NCBI GenBank assembly: GCA_947458275.1
Contig: CANGYR010000018.1
Span: 1 to 43,701 of the forward strand
DNA from: Chitinophagaceae bacterium
GTDB taxonomy: Bacteria; Bacteroidota; Bacteroidia; Chitinophagales; Chitinophagaceae
Reading direction: 5' to 3'
DNA length: 43,701 nucleotides
Shown here: in pieces, positions 7,499 to 14,961 of the stretch
How the letters are laid out: each line of letters starts with the position of its first letter
Numbering within the stretch: position 1 is the first letter of the stretch
Program-made: the position numbers and the translations under genes
Notes under the pieces: model-generated
What the model was told of the DNA's origin: nothing
Databases searched by the model: none
What the model saw: only the letters and a program-made list of their open reading frames with translations

Positions 7499-7873
7499 AT
7501 GCCAAAAGCCTACAAAAAAGTTGAAATCCCCGCCAGTAGAGATGATATAAAAGTTATCTATCAAGGAGTGAGTTATATTGCAGCTAATGAGAGCACAAAG
7601 GTTTCTGTCGGCTTATTAATTGATGAATTTGAAGAACCGGTTGACAACCTATTATATCTAATTGAGATTGAAGATGTGGATGTTGAATTATTTATTGAGG
7701 ATCAAGACTTCAAGCTTCATTTGAAGCAATATTTTCATTACTATAAATCGAAATGGAAATTAAATAAAAAGGGCATAAGCGACCCTGAAGAAAAGATGCC
7801 AAATTTAGTACTTGGCATTGTAATAAATATAGATGAAAAAATTATTGATGTGGAATTTGACAAATGGAGTTAA
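7499..7873 (+). CDS. Small acidic protein of unknown function
   Basis: A 124-residue, strongly acidic soluble protein (runs such as LIEIEDVDVELFIEDQD). It has no signal or membrane segment. It is 24 bases after the zincin-like gene, so the two are probably cotranscribed. Its size, charge and position would fit an inhibitor, immunity protein or substrate-recruiting partner of the predicted peptidase, but nothing in the sequence proves this. Confidence 0.55.
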   Translation: MPKAYKKVEIPASRDDIKVIYQGVSYIAANESTKVSVGLLIDEFEEPVDNLLYLIEIEDVDVELFIEDQDFKLHLKQYFHYYKSKWKLNKKGISDPEEKMPNLVLGIVINIDEKIIDVEFDKWS

Positions 7874-7895
7874 TAAATAAATAAAAAAAGATAAC

Positions 7896-8015
7896 ATGGA
7901 ACAAAGAGACGAACAAAATAAAAAAACAGGATTAATTGGAGCCGTAATCGCAATTCTAATATTTGCTATCGTAATGATTGTGTTAACTGTAACAAGAGTA
8001 ATTCATTGGGGTTAA
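7896..8015 (+). CDS. 39-residue single-pass membrane peptide
   Basis: A short frame from ATG at 7896 to TAA at 8013-8015. Residues 1-10 are charged (MEQRDEQNKK), then a hydrophobic helix covers about 12-34 and the end is RVIHWG. It lies 22 bases after the acidic protein and 17 bases before the start of the putAbiC-like gene, on the same strand, so it looks like a genuine small gene of the operon. Its role is unknown; a membrane-active or membrane-partner peptide is possible. Confidence 0.55.
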   Translation: MEQRDEQNKKTGLIGAVIAILIFAIVMIVLTVTRVIHWG

Positions 8016-8032
8016 CAATCAAATTATTTTCA

Positions 8033-8665
8033 ATGAGCTTTAAAGACATTTTTAGAAGTAAATATTTTTCTATAATTACATTATTGCTTGTTGTTGCATT
8101 AATCTGTAATTTTTATTTATTTAATGCTCACAAATTTGGGCACTCTGGTCTAGGGCAGTTTGGTGATTTATATGGCGGTGTTATTGGAACAATTGTATCA
8201 GCTATCACTTTATTTTACCTGATTATTACCGTAGAAGAAATAAAAACACAAAACAAGCATATTCGCCAACAAATTGAACAAAGTGATTTTATGATGCTCT
8301 TGCATAATTATCATGAAATCATCGAAGATTTGGACTTTGATTTAAAAAATGAAAATAATGAGATTAAACAGGTGTTGCATGGAAGAGAGGCGATGAAGGA
8401 AATCCTAGCTGGCAAAAATGAAATTTATAAAATCAAACACATTGTTGAAACTGCCGTTTATATTTTACGGTTTCCTCAAATAAATAATATTGACTTACAT
8501 TTCGAATCTACTAATAAAAAATATTTTCAAAATATCTTTATTCCTACATTGAGCGATGTAGAAAAAATAGCAATAATAAAAATTAAACACAATCCTTTTT
8601 TCAATGAAACCAATGATTTGGAAAAAGAATTTGATGCTTTCTTGCTGTCTTATAACTCTGATTAA
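8033..8665 (+). CDS. putAbiC-like phage abortive infection protein
   Basis: A 210-residue membrane protein. The frame can be opened by a TTG at 8006, inside the preceding small gene, but the ATG at 8033 (MSFKDIF) is the better start. Two transmembrane helices (about residues 11-31 and 48-67) flank a FGDLYGGVIG block, followed by a coiled, basic-to-acidic helix (EEIKTQNKHIRQQIEQSDF) and a helical cytoplasmic part. This is the layout of the putative AbiC family (PF16872), linked with phage abortive infection. The gene ends convergently with a 4-base overlap with the HEPN gene. Its neighbours make a defence role plausible. Confidence 0.65.
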   Translation: MSFKDIFRSKYFSIITLLLVVALICNFYLFNAHKFGHSGLGQFGDLYGGVIGTIVSAITLFYLIITVEEIKTQNKHIRQQIEQSDFMMLLHNYHEIIEDLDFDLKNENNEIKQVLHGREAMKEILAGKNEIYKIKHIVETAVYILRFPQINNIDLHFESTNKKYFQNIFIPTLSDVEKIAIIKIKHNPFFNETNDLEKEFDAFLLSYNSD

Positions 8666-9309
8666 ATTTCTCTCACCACCGGATAATAAATCGCTCCCCA
8701 TTTCTCATTTCTGTTTTCAATCATGATGTCAATGATAATAGGGATGAAGAGTTTGAGAATATTGCACGCATCTCTCACCTGAGCACGATTCACTTTGCTT
8801 TTATAGGTAGCGCCGCCATGAATGATCTGATTGCGCAATGTATACAATCTGTCGAGTACCACCTCAATGAGTTTAGCAACTTCGTTGTTGGAAAGATATC
8901 GATTGGCATCTTTGTTGGATTGTTCAAAAAGCTTTTTCCAGTTCACCGGTTCGCCGCGTTGGGCCTCCCAGAAAGGTTTGAAAATGTATGGGTTCTCGAT
9001 AATCATTCTTACCGGACCTGAGAATTTATCCCAAAGCAATTTAAAAAACCGCTTCTCATGATCATAACTTACCAATTTTGAAATAAACTCATTGAACTGC
9101 TTTCTTTCCGTGATGTCGTTTTCTGATCTTTCGTCAATGGCATAACAGGCATTGTAAGAAACCCACAATGAAATAAACTGCAAATCGTGATTGGTGGCAT
9201 TTTCTTCGGCGCACTTCAGCCAGCTGATGGCACGGTGGAGCCGAACGGCCAGCGTTTCGGGTATGTCTTTCTGTTGTTTGAGTTTTCGTTTTAAATCGGC
9301 AGATGGCAT
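8662..9309 (-). CDS. HEPN-domain protein (Apea-like)
   Basis: A 215-residue helical protein. Near the C terminus it has RNQIIH (Arg159 to His164), the Rx4H motif that forms the ribonuclease site in HEPN proteins, preceded by the long helix LIEVVLDRLYTL. The N-terminal helix with ISLWVSYNACYAI is also typical of Apea-like HEPN proteins. It would be a cytoplasmic RNase or RNA-binding protein of defence or toxin type. It lies 11 bases downstream of a DUF4143 ATPase on the same strand and probably shares its transcript. The catalytic use is inferred from the motif. Confidence 0.65.
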   Translation of the reverse strand: MPSADLKRKLKQQKDIPETLAVRLHRAISWLKCAEENATNHDLQFISLWVSYNACYAIDERSENDITERKQFNEFISKLVSYDHEKRFFKLLWDKFSGPVRMIIENPYIFKPFWEAQRGEPVNWKKLFEQSNKDANRYLSNNEVAKLIEVVLDRLYTLRNQIIHGGATYKSKVNRAQVRDACNILKLFIPIIIDIMIENRNEKWGAIYYPVVREI

Positions 9310-9320
9310 GGAGATTGTTT

Positions 9321-10451
9321 TTATAAAATAAATTCCAGATAATTCTCTTTACTGATCAATTGAAAATCAGCTTCCGGATAAATGGCATTAAATGCAGAAG
9401 GCTTTTTTATTTTTTTATTGTCCGACATTTTAATTTCAAACGCATTGATTTTTCCATTCTTTAATTCAATTAAATCAACTTCTTGCTGGCTGTAATTTCT
9501 CCAGAAAAAAAACTGGGTGAGTTCCTGGTTGTACTTTGTTTTTTTAATTCTTTCCGAAATAATATAGTTTTCCCATAACGCACCCATATCGTTTCTCATG
9601 GTGGGTATTCTGAAATCATTAATGATGGCATTGCGTATACCGTTATCAAAAAAATACCATTTGGCGCATTTGGCAACTTCGCTTCTTTGGTTAGAACTGT
9701 AAGAAGGAAGTTTATAGATGATGAATACCTTGCTCAATAAATCCAGATAATTTTCAACGGTGATTTTACTGATACCCAATTGATTGCTCAATTCATTGTA
9801 CGAAACTTCAGACCCCACCTGAAACGCAATCAATCTCAGCAGTGCAGATATTTTATCGGCATGTTTTATTCCGGAATAAGCCAATATATCTTTCAGTAAA
9901 TACGATTGCACCAGTTGTAGCAAATAGGTGCCTTTTTCATTGTTCGTGTTGATATTGAAAATTTCCGGATAGCTGCCATAAATCAATCGTTCGTCAAGAT
10001 GTTGTTTGGCTTCCAAAATATTTTCTTTCAATTCCATTTGAGCAATGGGGTATAAATAAAAAGGCAGTTGCCTTCCTGTTAAAGGTTCACCCGATTTATT
10101 CATTAAATCGAGCGAAGACGATCCTGTTGCTATAATGGTTAAAGCGGGATTGGTATCAATCATTAGCTTTAAGCCCTTGCCTATTTCATGAATAGCCTGT
10201 GCCTCATCTATGATCAATAATGTAGCATCGCCAACGATGTTTTTATAATTGGCGATTGTTCTTTTTTTAAAAATTTCCTGAACATCAAAATCTTCACCAT
10301 TTAAAAAAAGAAGTTTACCATTAAATTTTTTTTGAATGGAATTGATGAGAAACGTCTTGCCCACTCTTCTTGTACCAAACAACAAAATCACTTTATTAAC
10401 TCCAAATTTGCTAACTAATTGATTTTCAATTATTCTTTCAATGGTTTTCAT
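9321..10451 (-). CDS. AAA ATPase with DUF4143 C-terminal domain
   Basis: A 376-residue protein with Walker A GTRRVGKT (26-33), Walker B LLIIDEAQ (Asp82, Glu83), sensor-like ATGSSS, a winged-helix block around 200-245 (VSYNELSNQLGISKITVENYL), and a C-terminal DUF4143 nuclease-like domain with FFWRNYSQQEVDLIE and NAFEIKMS. These proteins are common in Bacteroidota and archaea, but their substrate is unknown. It is intact, unlike the ATPase relic at 171-851, which belongs to a related class. The HEPN gene follows after 11 bases, so a joint function is likely. Confidence 0.85.
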   Translation of the reverse strand: MKTIERIIENQLVSKFGVNKVILLFGTRRVGKTFLINSIQKKFNGKLLFLNGEDFDVQEIFKKRTIANYKNIVGDATLLIIDEAQAIHEIGKGLKLMIDTNPALTIIATGSSSLDLMNKSGEPLTGRQLPFYLYPIAQMELKENILEAKQHLDERLIYGSYPEIFNINTNNEKGTYLLQLVQSYLLKDILAYSGIKHADKISALLRLIAFQVGSEVSYNELSNQLGISKITVENYLDLLSKVFIIYKLPSYSSNQRSEVAKCAKWYFFDNGIRNAIINDFRIPTMRNDMGALWENYIISERIKKTKYNQELTQFFFWRNYSQQEVDLIELKNGKINAFEIKMSDNKKIKKPSAFNAIYPEADFQLISKENYLEFIL

Positions 10452-10564
10452 TGCGCCTTCAGTTTTGATTATCTAAATTAATACAAAAATAGATAATAGA
10501 CTATCCAAATTCATTAAAATTTAGATAGTAGACCTATAATTCTATTATTCTTTATCATTTTTAT

Positions 10565-11029
10565 TTATGGTTTATGACTTTCTTGAATGACCCACTCCTT
10601 CAATTCTTGCACCTCCTCAATAACTATTTGTAAATTTTTTGAATCAATCAAATCCTGTTCCTGGGCTTCAGTAAGTTTGGTATTCCCCCTCTGGAATCTG
10701 ATAATTCTCATGATGGCACCTACACGATCCTCGCGCTCTTCCTGAAGAATAATCAGTTCATTTAAAATCTGATCAATTGTTTTTTCTTCCGGTGAAATGT
10801 ATTGACTAATACTTTTTTTCAAGCCATAACTGAATATCTTCCTGTTGTTTTCTTCTCTCATTTCAAATTGATCACAGGATTTTCTTAAGCCCGGTACTTG
10901 AGCAAACATTCCCCCTTTTTCTTTTTTGGCGCACATCACACCCAGCCCAATCGCCACGGCCCATAACCGGTGTTTACAGTTGTAACAAACTCTTTCGTCG
11001 GGAGCAATATTGATTTTATTGTTTTCCAT
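10565..11029 (-). CDS. Four-cysteine putative zinc-binding protein
   Basis: A 154-residue protein with Cys15 and Cys18 (CYNC), Cys33 (GVMC) and Cys52 (KSC), spaced like a small zinc-binding fold. The second half is charged and helical, with a likely coiled coil (DQILNELIILQEEREDRVGA). There is no signal peptide. I do not recognise the family. It precedes, but is separated by 113 bases from, the ATPase/HEPN pair, so it may be an independent unit. Confidence 0.6.
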   Translation of the reverse strand: MENNKINIAPDERVCYNCKHRLWAVAIGLGVMCAKKEKGGMFAQVPGLRKSCDQFEMREENNRKIFSYGLKKSISQYISPEEKTIDQILNELIILQEEREDRVGAIMRIIRFQRGNTKLTEAQEQDLIDSKNLQIVIEEVQELKEWVIQESHKP

Positions 11030-11184
11030 GATGTTTTTAAGTTTAAGATGAAAATTGTTACTTCTCCCGGTTGTCCTCCTTCTTCAATCTAATGGTGGGT
11101 TGATTAATAACAATCACGGGATTTCTGAATAAGTATATCAGCTGATTTTTATTTAATTATTTTTAATTTCTCCTGGATGACCGG

Positions 11185-11841
11185 CTATTCTTTGTTTCTT
11201 TTAAAAATTCGATCAATGAAATCCTTCAGCTTTTTTCCTTTAGACCTTTTTGTTTGTAAGCCTTCGGCAACAACCGTTTCATCTCCCTCAACAAAAGCTC
11301 TGAGTTCTTTCAATCCGCCTTTTTTTCTGCAATAGCCACATCCCCATTGATCAGAGGAAGTGGATATCATAATATGATGTTTTCCGCCTGACGGACAGTT
11401 GGCTTGCCAGCTGTTTGGTTCTCCCTCCGGTTCGGGATTCAGACCCTTGCTTTCACAATATTGAATCAGCGGATTGTCTTTTCCCTGTTGGCGAATTTCC
11501 TCTTTTCTTTTTCTGATGATTTCATTGCTTTTATCTTTCAATTGAGCAAACTCATCATAAGTAAACCAATCGCTTTCCACCAGATAAGGATTACCGTAGA
11601 ATGGAGCGTTGCAAAGAAAATTAAAAAGGAAATCACTCAGGATGTTTTTTTCATCGCCAGCAGCTGAGTTTATTGGGAAAACCTCCACTATTTCCCTTTC
11701 AAATGTTCCGTCATATCCGTTGTGGATTTTAATCTTAATGTTGATTTCATTGGGCGGGGAGATGTGGTACCAGACTTCGTTTTTGTAAGCGGTGAAGCTC
11801 AAAATTTCTTCCTCGTAAGTGAGGAGATGTTTGTGTTCCAT
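11185..11841 (-). CDS. Protein with CHC2-like (primase-type) zinc finger
   Basis: A 218-residue protein. The C-terminal part (about 148-185) reads CPSGGKHHIMIS then WGCGYCRKKGG, the C-H-C-C pattern of the DNA-primase zinc finger, where the last Gly-Gly packs on the finger. The N-terminal half is acidic and unmatched, and the tail is strongly basic (KRSKGKKLKDFIDRIFKRNK), which fits nucleic-acid binding. No TOPRIM domain is present, so it is not a primase. It is transcribed through a 119-base leader that recurs at 22.5 kb, from a consensus promoter bracketed by an inverted repeat. Confidence 0.6.
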   Translation of the reverse strand: MEHKHLLTYEEEILSFTAYKNEVWYHISPPNEINIKIKIHNGYDGTFEREIVEVFPINSAAGDEKNILSDFLFNFLCNAPFYGNPYLVESDWFTYDEFAQLKDKSNEIIRKRKEEIRQQGKDNPLIQYCESKGLNPEPEGEPNSWQANCPSGGKHHIMISTSSDQWGCGYCRKKGGLKELRAFVEGDETVVAEGLQTKRSKGKKLKDFIDRIFKRNKE

Positions 11842-11869
11842 GATGCATAAATTTTTAAGGTTAAAAATG

Positions 11870-11988
11870 AATACACCAAGTAAATAATAAAGGGAAGTTT
11901 AGCGCTTTATTTTGGCTGAAGGCCCTCATCATTTTACCACCGCGGTCTCTCGACTCGGTTGGTTTCACTTTTTGTGAATCTTGATGTG
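11870..11988 (-). repeat. 119-base leader element, copy A
   Basis: This stretch is about 93 percent identical by eye to 22500-22617. Read on the minus strand it lies between the promoter and the start codon of the CHC2-like gene, so it is a 5' UTR. It can fold: TTCAC/GTGAA closes a five-base loop that differs between copies while the stem is unchanged, then ACCA(A)CCG and GTC pair with GAC and CGGTGGT around a GAGA (GNRA) loop. No long ORF crosses it. A structured regulatory leader is the best reading; a dispersed repeat is the alternative. Confidence 0.6.
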
Positions 11989-12022
11989 AGTACAAAAATA
12001 GGGGATAGAATTATGTACTCAA
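11988..12022 (-). promoter_or_regulatory. Promoter with overlapping inverted repeat for the CHC2-like gene
   Basis: On the minus strand TTG (12020-12022), a 19-base spacer and TATTTTTG (11993-12000) match the Bacteroidota promoter exactly. The inverted repeat GAGTACA (11988-11994) and TGTACTC (12014-12020) has 7-base arms that touch both promoter elements, so a bound dimer would block or tune the polymerase. The regulator is unknown. Confidence 0.6.
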
Positions 12023-12047
12023 AATTTATTTCTGTTAATTTTTTTTA

Positions 12048-12992
12048 TTAATGGAACAAACTAACCTGTTGTATAATGAATGCTTTGTATTGCTGTTTGT
12101 TCTTTTTATTTAAGAATGAATTTTCTATTAATTCAATGGCACCGGGAAGCCATTCAATTAGTTTTTTATAAACAAAGTTTATTTGTTTGTTGTTTAAATC
12201 CAGTAATGTCCCAAATCTGTCAAAATAATCTTTTTTAAATTTCTTTTTTTTACCTCCCAACATAAGTGCCAGGTCTTCATAATCTTTTGGTAAGATAATT
12301 TTTACATTCAGCAAATCATAAGCAGGAGACAACACCCATCCTAAATCAGACAGCCACATAGAAAAGTTTTTCAAGTGCATATCATTATTCCCTATCACAA
12401 AATTGAACAGCGTGATTTCAAAAAAACGTAATTTATCCAGCAAAGCGTTTGAAGATAATTGACCGATGGTTTTTCCAAGAAGCTCAGAAGTGCCCATGTA
12501 TTTATCCTCCAGTTCTAAAATTTGTAAAAAGTCAATCATATGAATTTTAGAGCCGTCGGCTTTTCTGTCAATACGTTTTGTTATATAGCACAATTCTCCG
12601 GATGTAAGACGAATCAAATTACAGGGTACTACATTAATTTTAAACAATTCGGCCAACTTCATTGAAAGATGCTCATTTTCGGGCATTTGTTCGTACAGTG
12701 GATTTTGAGGTTTCAAAATATATAACCCCTCCAATGCATCCATAACGGTTAAACGTCCATGATGTCCATCATTTAAAGCATTTTTAATTACACTCAGCGA
12801 CAATTTCGGTTGCACACCCGGTACGCTAATAGACAAGTCAACTATTTGCTTTGCCAGCATTTCCATATCATCTAAATTATAGGGCAATGTTGGCGCATCG
12901 TTGCTGCCGTAAAATTTTTTAATGCAGTGGATATGATAATCCTCCTTATTGGATGCTTCTAATTCCTGATAACAATACAAACATTTAGCCAT
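12048..12992 (-). CDS. hipT: HipT toxin kinase (HipA C-terminal domain type)
   Basis: A 314-residue Ser/Thr kinase toxin of the HipA family without the N-terminal HipA subdomain, which is encoded separately upstream. It has the Gly-rich loop SISVPGVQPK with Ser54 and Ser56, matching the S-x-S autophosphorylation motif of HipT. The catalytic Asp204 and Asn209 lie in GNNDMHLKN and the metal-binding Asp226 in LSPAYD. A zinc-like N terminus (Cys4, Cys7, His22, Cys23) is added, as in many Bacteroidota homologues. Family members phosphorylate aminoacyl-tRNA synthetases (GltX for HipA, TrpS for HipT). It overlaps hipS by 8 bases. Confidence 0.85.
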   Translation of the reverse strand: MAKCLYCYQELEASNKEDYHIHCIKKFYGSNDAPTLPYNLDDMEMLAKQIVDLSISVPGVQPKLSLSVIKNALNDGHHGRLTVMDALEGLYILKPQNPLYEQMPENEHLSMKLAELFKINVVPCNLIRLTSGELCYITKRIDRKADGSKIHMIDFLQILELEDKYMGTSELLGKTIGQLSSNALLDKLRFFEITLFNFVIGNNDMHLKNFSMWLSDLGWVLSPAYDLLNVKIILPKDYEDLALMLGGKKKKFKKDYFDRFGTLLDLNNKQINFVYKKLIEWLPGAIELIENSFLNKKNKQQYKAFIIQQVSLFH

Positions 12993-13320
12993 TGTCGGTT
13001 TTGTTTAACGGGTGAACACTAACGGCACCAACGGTGTTTTTACAACAAGCCAGCAACAAACCCATACGATCTTTTTGATTTATTTTCCAGGTATCTGCTG
13101 CTATATTTAAAAGCCAACCTTCAGGTATCAATCCATCAAAAAATGCAAACAGCCGCTTGCTTGTATAGGGTTGCGTTCTTACCGGCATTTGAAAGGTGAT
13201 AAACAAATCCGGATAATTTTTGACATAGGATTCCTCATATGAAAATTCATATTGACCGTCATCGGTTTCCTTTAGGATTCCTGCTTCTATATTGTTGTAT
13301 TTAATGATTGCTTTTCTCAT
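12985..13320 (-). CDS. hipS: HipS (HipA N-terminal subdomain, antitoxin of HipBST)
   Basis: A 111-residue protein equal to the HipA N-terminal subdomain: FITFQMPV, KRLFAFFDGLIPEGWLL and DRMGLLLACCKNTVGAVSVHP. In the HipBST system of Escherichia coli the corresponding protein is the antitoxin that neutralises HipT. Here it lies between hipB (2-base gap) and hipT (8-base overlap), so the three proteins should be made in balance. Nothing suggests that it arose from a recent frameshift of a fused hipA, since both start and stop are clean and the overlap is out of frame. Confidence 0.85.
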   Translation of the reverse strand: MRKAIIKYNNIEAGILKETDDGQYEFSYEESYVKNYPDLFITFQMPVRTQPYTSKRLFAFFDGLIPEGWLLNIAADTWKINQKDRMGLLLACCKNTVGAVSVHPLNKTDNG

Positions 13321-13322
13321 AT

Positions 13323-13541
13323 TTATTTATCGCTGAATAATTCTTCTTTATCTCTAACAGGAGATAAAACCTGTCCAAACATTTTCAACACCTGATTTAC
13401 TTTGGATAAGCTCAGATTTTCTTTTCCTTGTTCTATTTTCCGAATAACAGTTAACGCAACTCCCGCCCTGGAAGCAAACTCTTCCTGTGTAAGTTTCAAT
13501 TGCTTTCGTCTTGTTTTTACAAAACTTGAAATCAGATTCAT
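13323..13541 (-). CDS. hipB: HipB XRE-family DNA-binding autoregulator
   Basis: A 72-residue Cro/C1-type protein with LKLTQEEFASRAGVALTVIRKIEQGKENLSLSKV in two halves forming the helix-turn-helix (about residues 13-52). It is the first gene of the hipBST operon and should bind the three TTATAT-N8-ATATAA operators directly upstream, repressing the operon together with HipS and HipT. The ATG at 13541 lies one base from the first operator, so repression would block both polymerase and early translation. Confidence 0.88.
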   Translation of the reverse strand: MNLISSFVKTRRKQLKLTQEEFASRAGVALTVIRKIEQGKENLSLSKVNQVLKMFGQVLSPVRDKEELFSDK

Positions 13542-13542
13542 T

Positions 13543-13642
13543 TTATATGCTTTTGAATATAAAAGTAATAAAATCTAAGTAATTATATGCAATTAAATAT
13601 AATTAAACGAAAAAGACCATTTTTATATGTAAATACGTATAA
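13543..13642 (-). promoter_or_regulatory. Three HipB-type operators, 40-base period
   Basis: The inverted repeat TTATAT-N8-ATATAA occurs at 13543-13562 and 13583-13602 with perfect arms, and at 13623-13642 with one mismatch (GTATAA). Start points are exactly 40 bases apart, close to four helical turns, which would place bound dimers on nearly the same face. The 8-base spacer equals that of the known E. coli hipB operator (TATCC-N8-GGATA). AT-rich sequence between them must hold the promoter. Confidence 0.7.
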
Positions 13643-13759
13643 AAAATAGCCTTTGAAATCAAATTAAATTCCAAAAAACGCTTTATTGATTCAAGCGGAA
13701 CAAAAAAATGGAGTATAAAATTCGGAGTGCTTCGATTTTTCTTTAACAATCATCTAAGA

Positions 13760-14116
13760 CTAAATAGGATGCTTTATCTTTTTTATCATCTCACAAATTA
13801 AATTGAAATACTTTTCTTTTATTTCAATTTGGTATTTATATGGTTCGTCTTTTATAAAATGTGAATTGAACCAATTTATAAAGTTTCTTTTAGGTGAATT
13901 CCCTGGACTAGTAAAATGAATACCTTTCTCAAGCATCTTTCCAATGACGATATTGTAGAGTGCTACACTGTCTGAGAGTGCTTCTTCGCCATCACCATTT
14001 TGTATCTTAGCATGCAAGGTGGATTGTTCCATTGATATAAATGCATCAAACAACTCGGCATTTAAAATAAAAGGATGTTCTGCATTACTATCTTTTTCAG
14101 ATTTTGAATTATTCAT
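13760..14116 (-). CDS. Small soluble protein of unknown function
   Basis: The frame opens at 14137, but the ATG at 14116 (MNNSKSEKD) avoids a short odd prefix, leaving 118 residues. The composition is ordinary, with predicted helices around 20-45 (LNAELFDAFISMEQSTLHAKI) and near the C terminus (IKEKYFNLICEMIKKIK). No signal peptide or known motif is visible. It lies 33 bases downstream of the DUF1287 gene on the same strand and may be cotranscribed with it. Confidence 0.5.
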   Translation of the reverse strand: MNNSKSEKDSNAEHPFILNAELFDAFISMEQSTLHAKIQNGDGEEALSDSVALYNIVIGKMLEKGIHFTSPGNSPKRNFINWFNSHFIKDEPYKYQIEIKEKYFNLICEMIKKIKHPI

Positions 14117-14149
14117 AATCAATAGTTGGGAATGCAATATAGTTTGATT

Positions 14150-14797
14150 TTAAATTCTATAATGACCAATGATTCTGTGCGAAAAAAGAAATCCTCTTTC
14201 TATTCTTGATGTCGGTCCCATATTGTGAAACACGTCCTGATTTTCCAATACAATCCCAATATGTGTAACACCCGGTGAAAGTTCCCAGGTAACAATATCG
14301 CCCGGTTGATAATCTGAAGCGCTGTTTGTAATTGACATACCGTAACCATTTCGCTCAAAATATTTCATAATGTTAGGAACCCTGCGATGGTCGATGTTTG
14401 GATCTGTATTGTTCAGCCCCCATTTCTTGGGGTATTCCGAAAAATTTGAAACCATATCTTCATGTATGAGCTGTTGCAAATCCATATTGTTTTTTCTCAG
14501 CACTCTGATGACGACATCTGTGCAGGCGCCTCCTGAGGGCACATCGCCACCCGGATAGCTTAATTTATAGTAGGCCTTATCATATACCCAAGTGTTGTTT
14601 TTTGCAAGTTCAATAGATGATTGGTATATACCATTTTTGATTGTAGGATTGATTTTATATTCATCTTTACTTTTTCCTTCGATTGTAGAATGGATAACTG
14701 GAAAGAGATTTTTTTTATAAACTTTATCAAATGCAACAAATAAAATTAATCCGGACAAGATAATGACAGCGATTGTAATAAATGCCTTCTTTTTCAT
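14150..14797 (-). CDS. DUF1287-family envelope protein (YiiX/NlpC-like fold)
   Basis: A 215-residue protein with an N-terminal anchor helix (6-23) and no lipobox. The conserved DUF1287 blocks are present: GGACTDVVIRVLR with Cys92, DHRRVPN (136-142), PGDIVTWEL (165-173), THIGIV with His179, and FHNMG (190-194). The Cys-His arrangement resembles NlpC/P60-like papain folds, so a hydrolase acting on the cell wall or an amide bond in the periplasm is likely, though not shown. It is divergently placed to the XRE gene at 14962. Confidence 0.75.
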   Translation of the reverse strand: MKKKAFITIAVIILSGLILFVAFDKVYKKNLFPVIHSTIEGKSKDEYKINPTIKNGIYQSSIELAKNNTWVYDKAYYKLSYPGGDVPSGGACTDVVIRVLRKNNMDLQQLIHEDMVSNFSEYPKKWGLNNTDPNIDHRRVPNIMKYFERNGYGMSITNSASDYQPGDIVTWELSPGVTHIGIVLENQDVFHNMGPTSRIERGFLFSHRIIGHYRI

Positions 14798-14961
14798 AAT
14801 GAGTAAAATAAATCAATTAAAATGGATTTTCCATCTTTTCCTACAGCTTTGTCACCGGTCTGAGATCTTCGTCATAATCAGAATCATGTATATAGTTACA
14901 TGTCGTATAGATGTCGCCTGCAAGTCGTTTTATTTTAATAAATTCATTCTCAAATTTGCAT

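Noticed and set aside
8006..8032. TTG start of the putAbiC-like gene within the preceding small gene
   Set aside because: The ATG at 8033 gives a better N terminus; the TTG would add nine residues with no support.
6503..8665. A third cassette starting at GTTAATCG
   Set aside because: It would need a CGATTAAC opening of an attC downstream. I see none, so the genes from 6659 cannot be called a cassette.
13543..13642. CRISPR-like array with 40-base period
   Set aside because: The repeated unit is a 20-base palindrome upstream of hipB, with AT-rich gaps, so it is an operator array.
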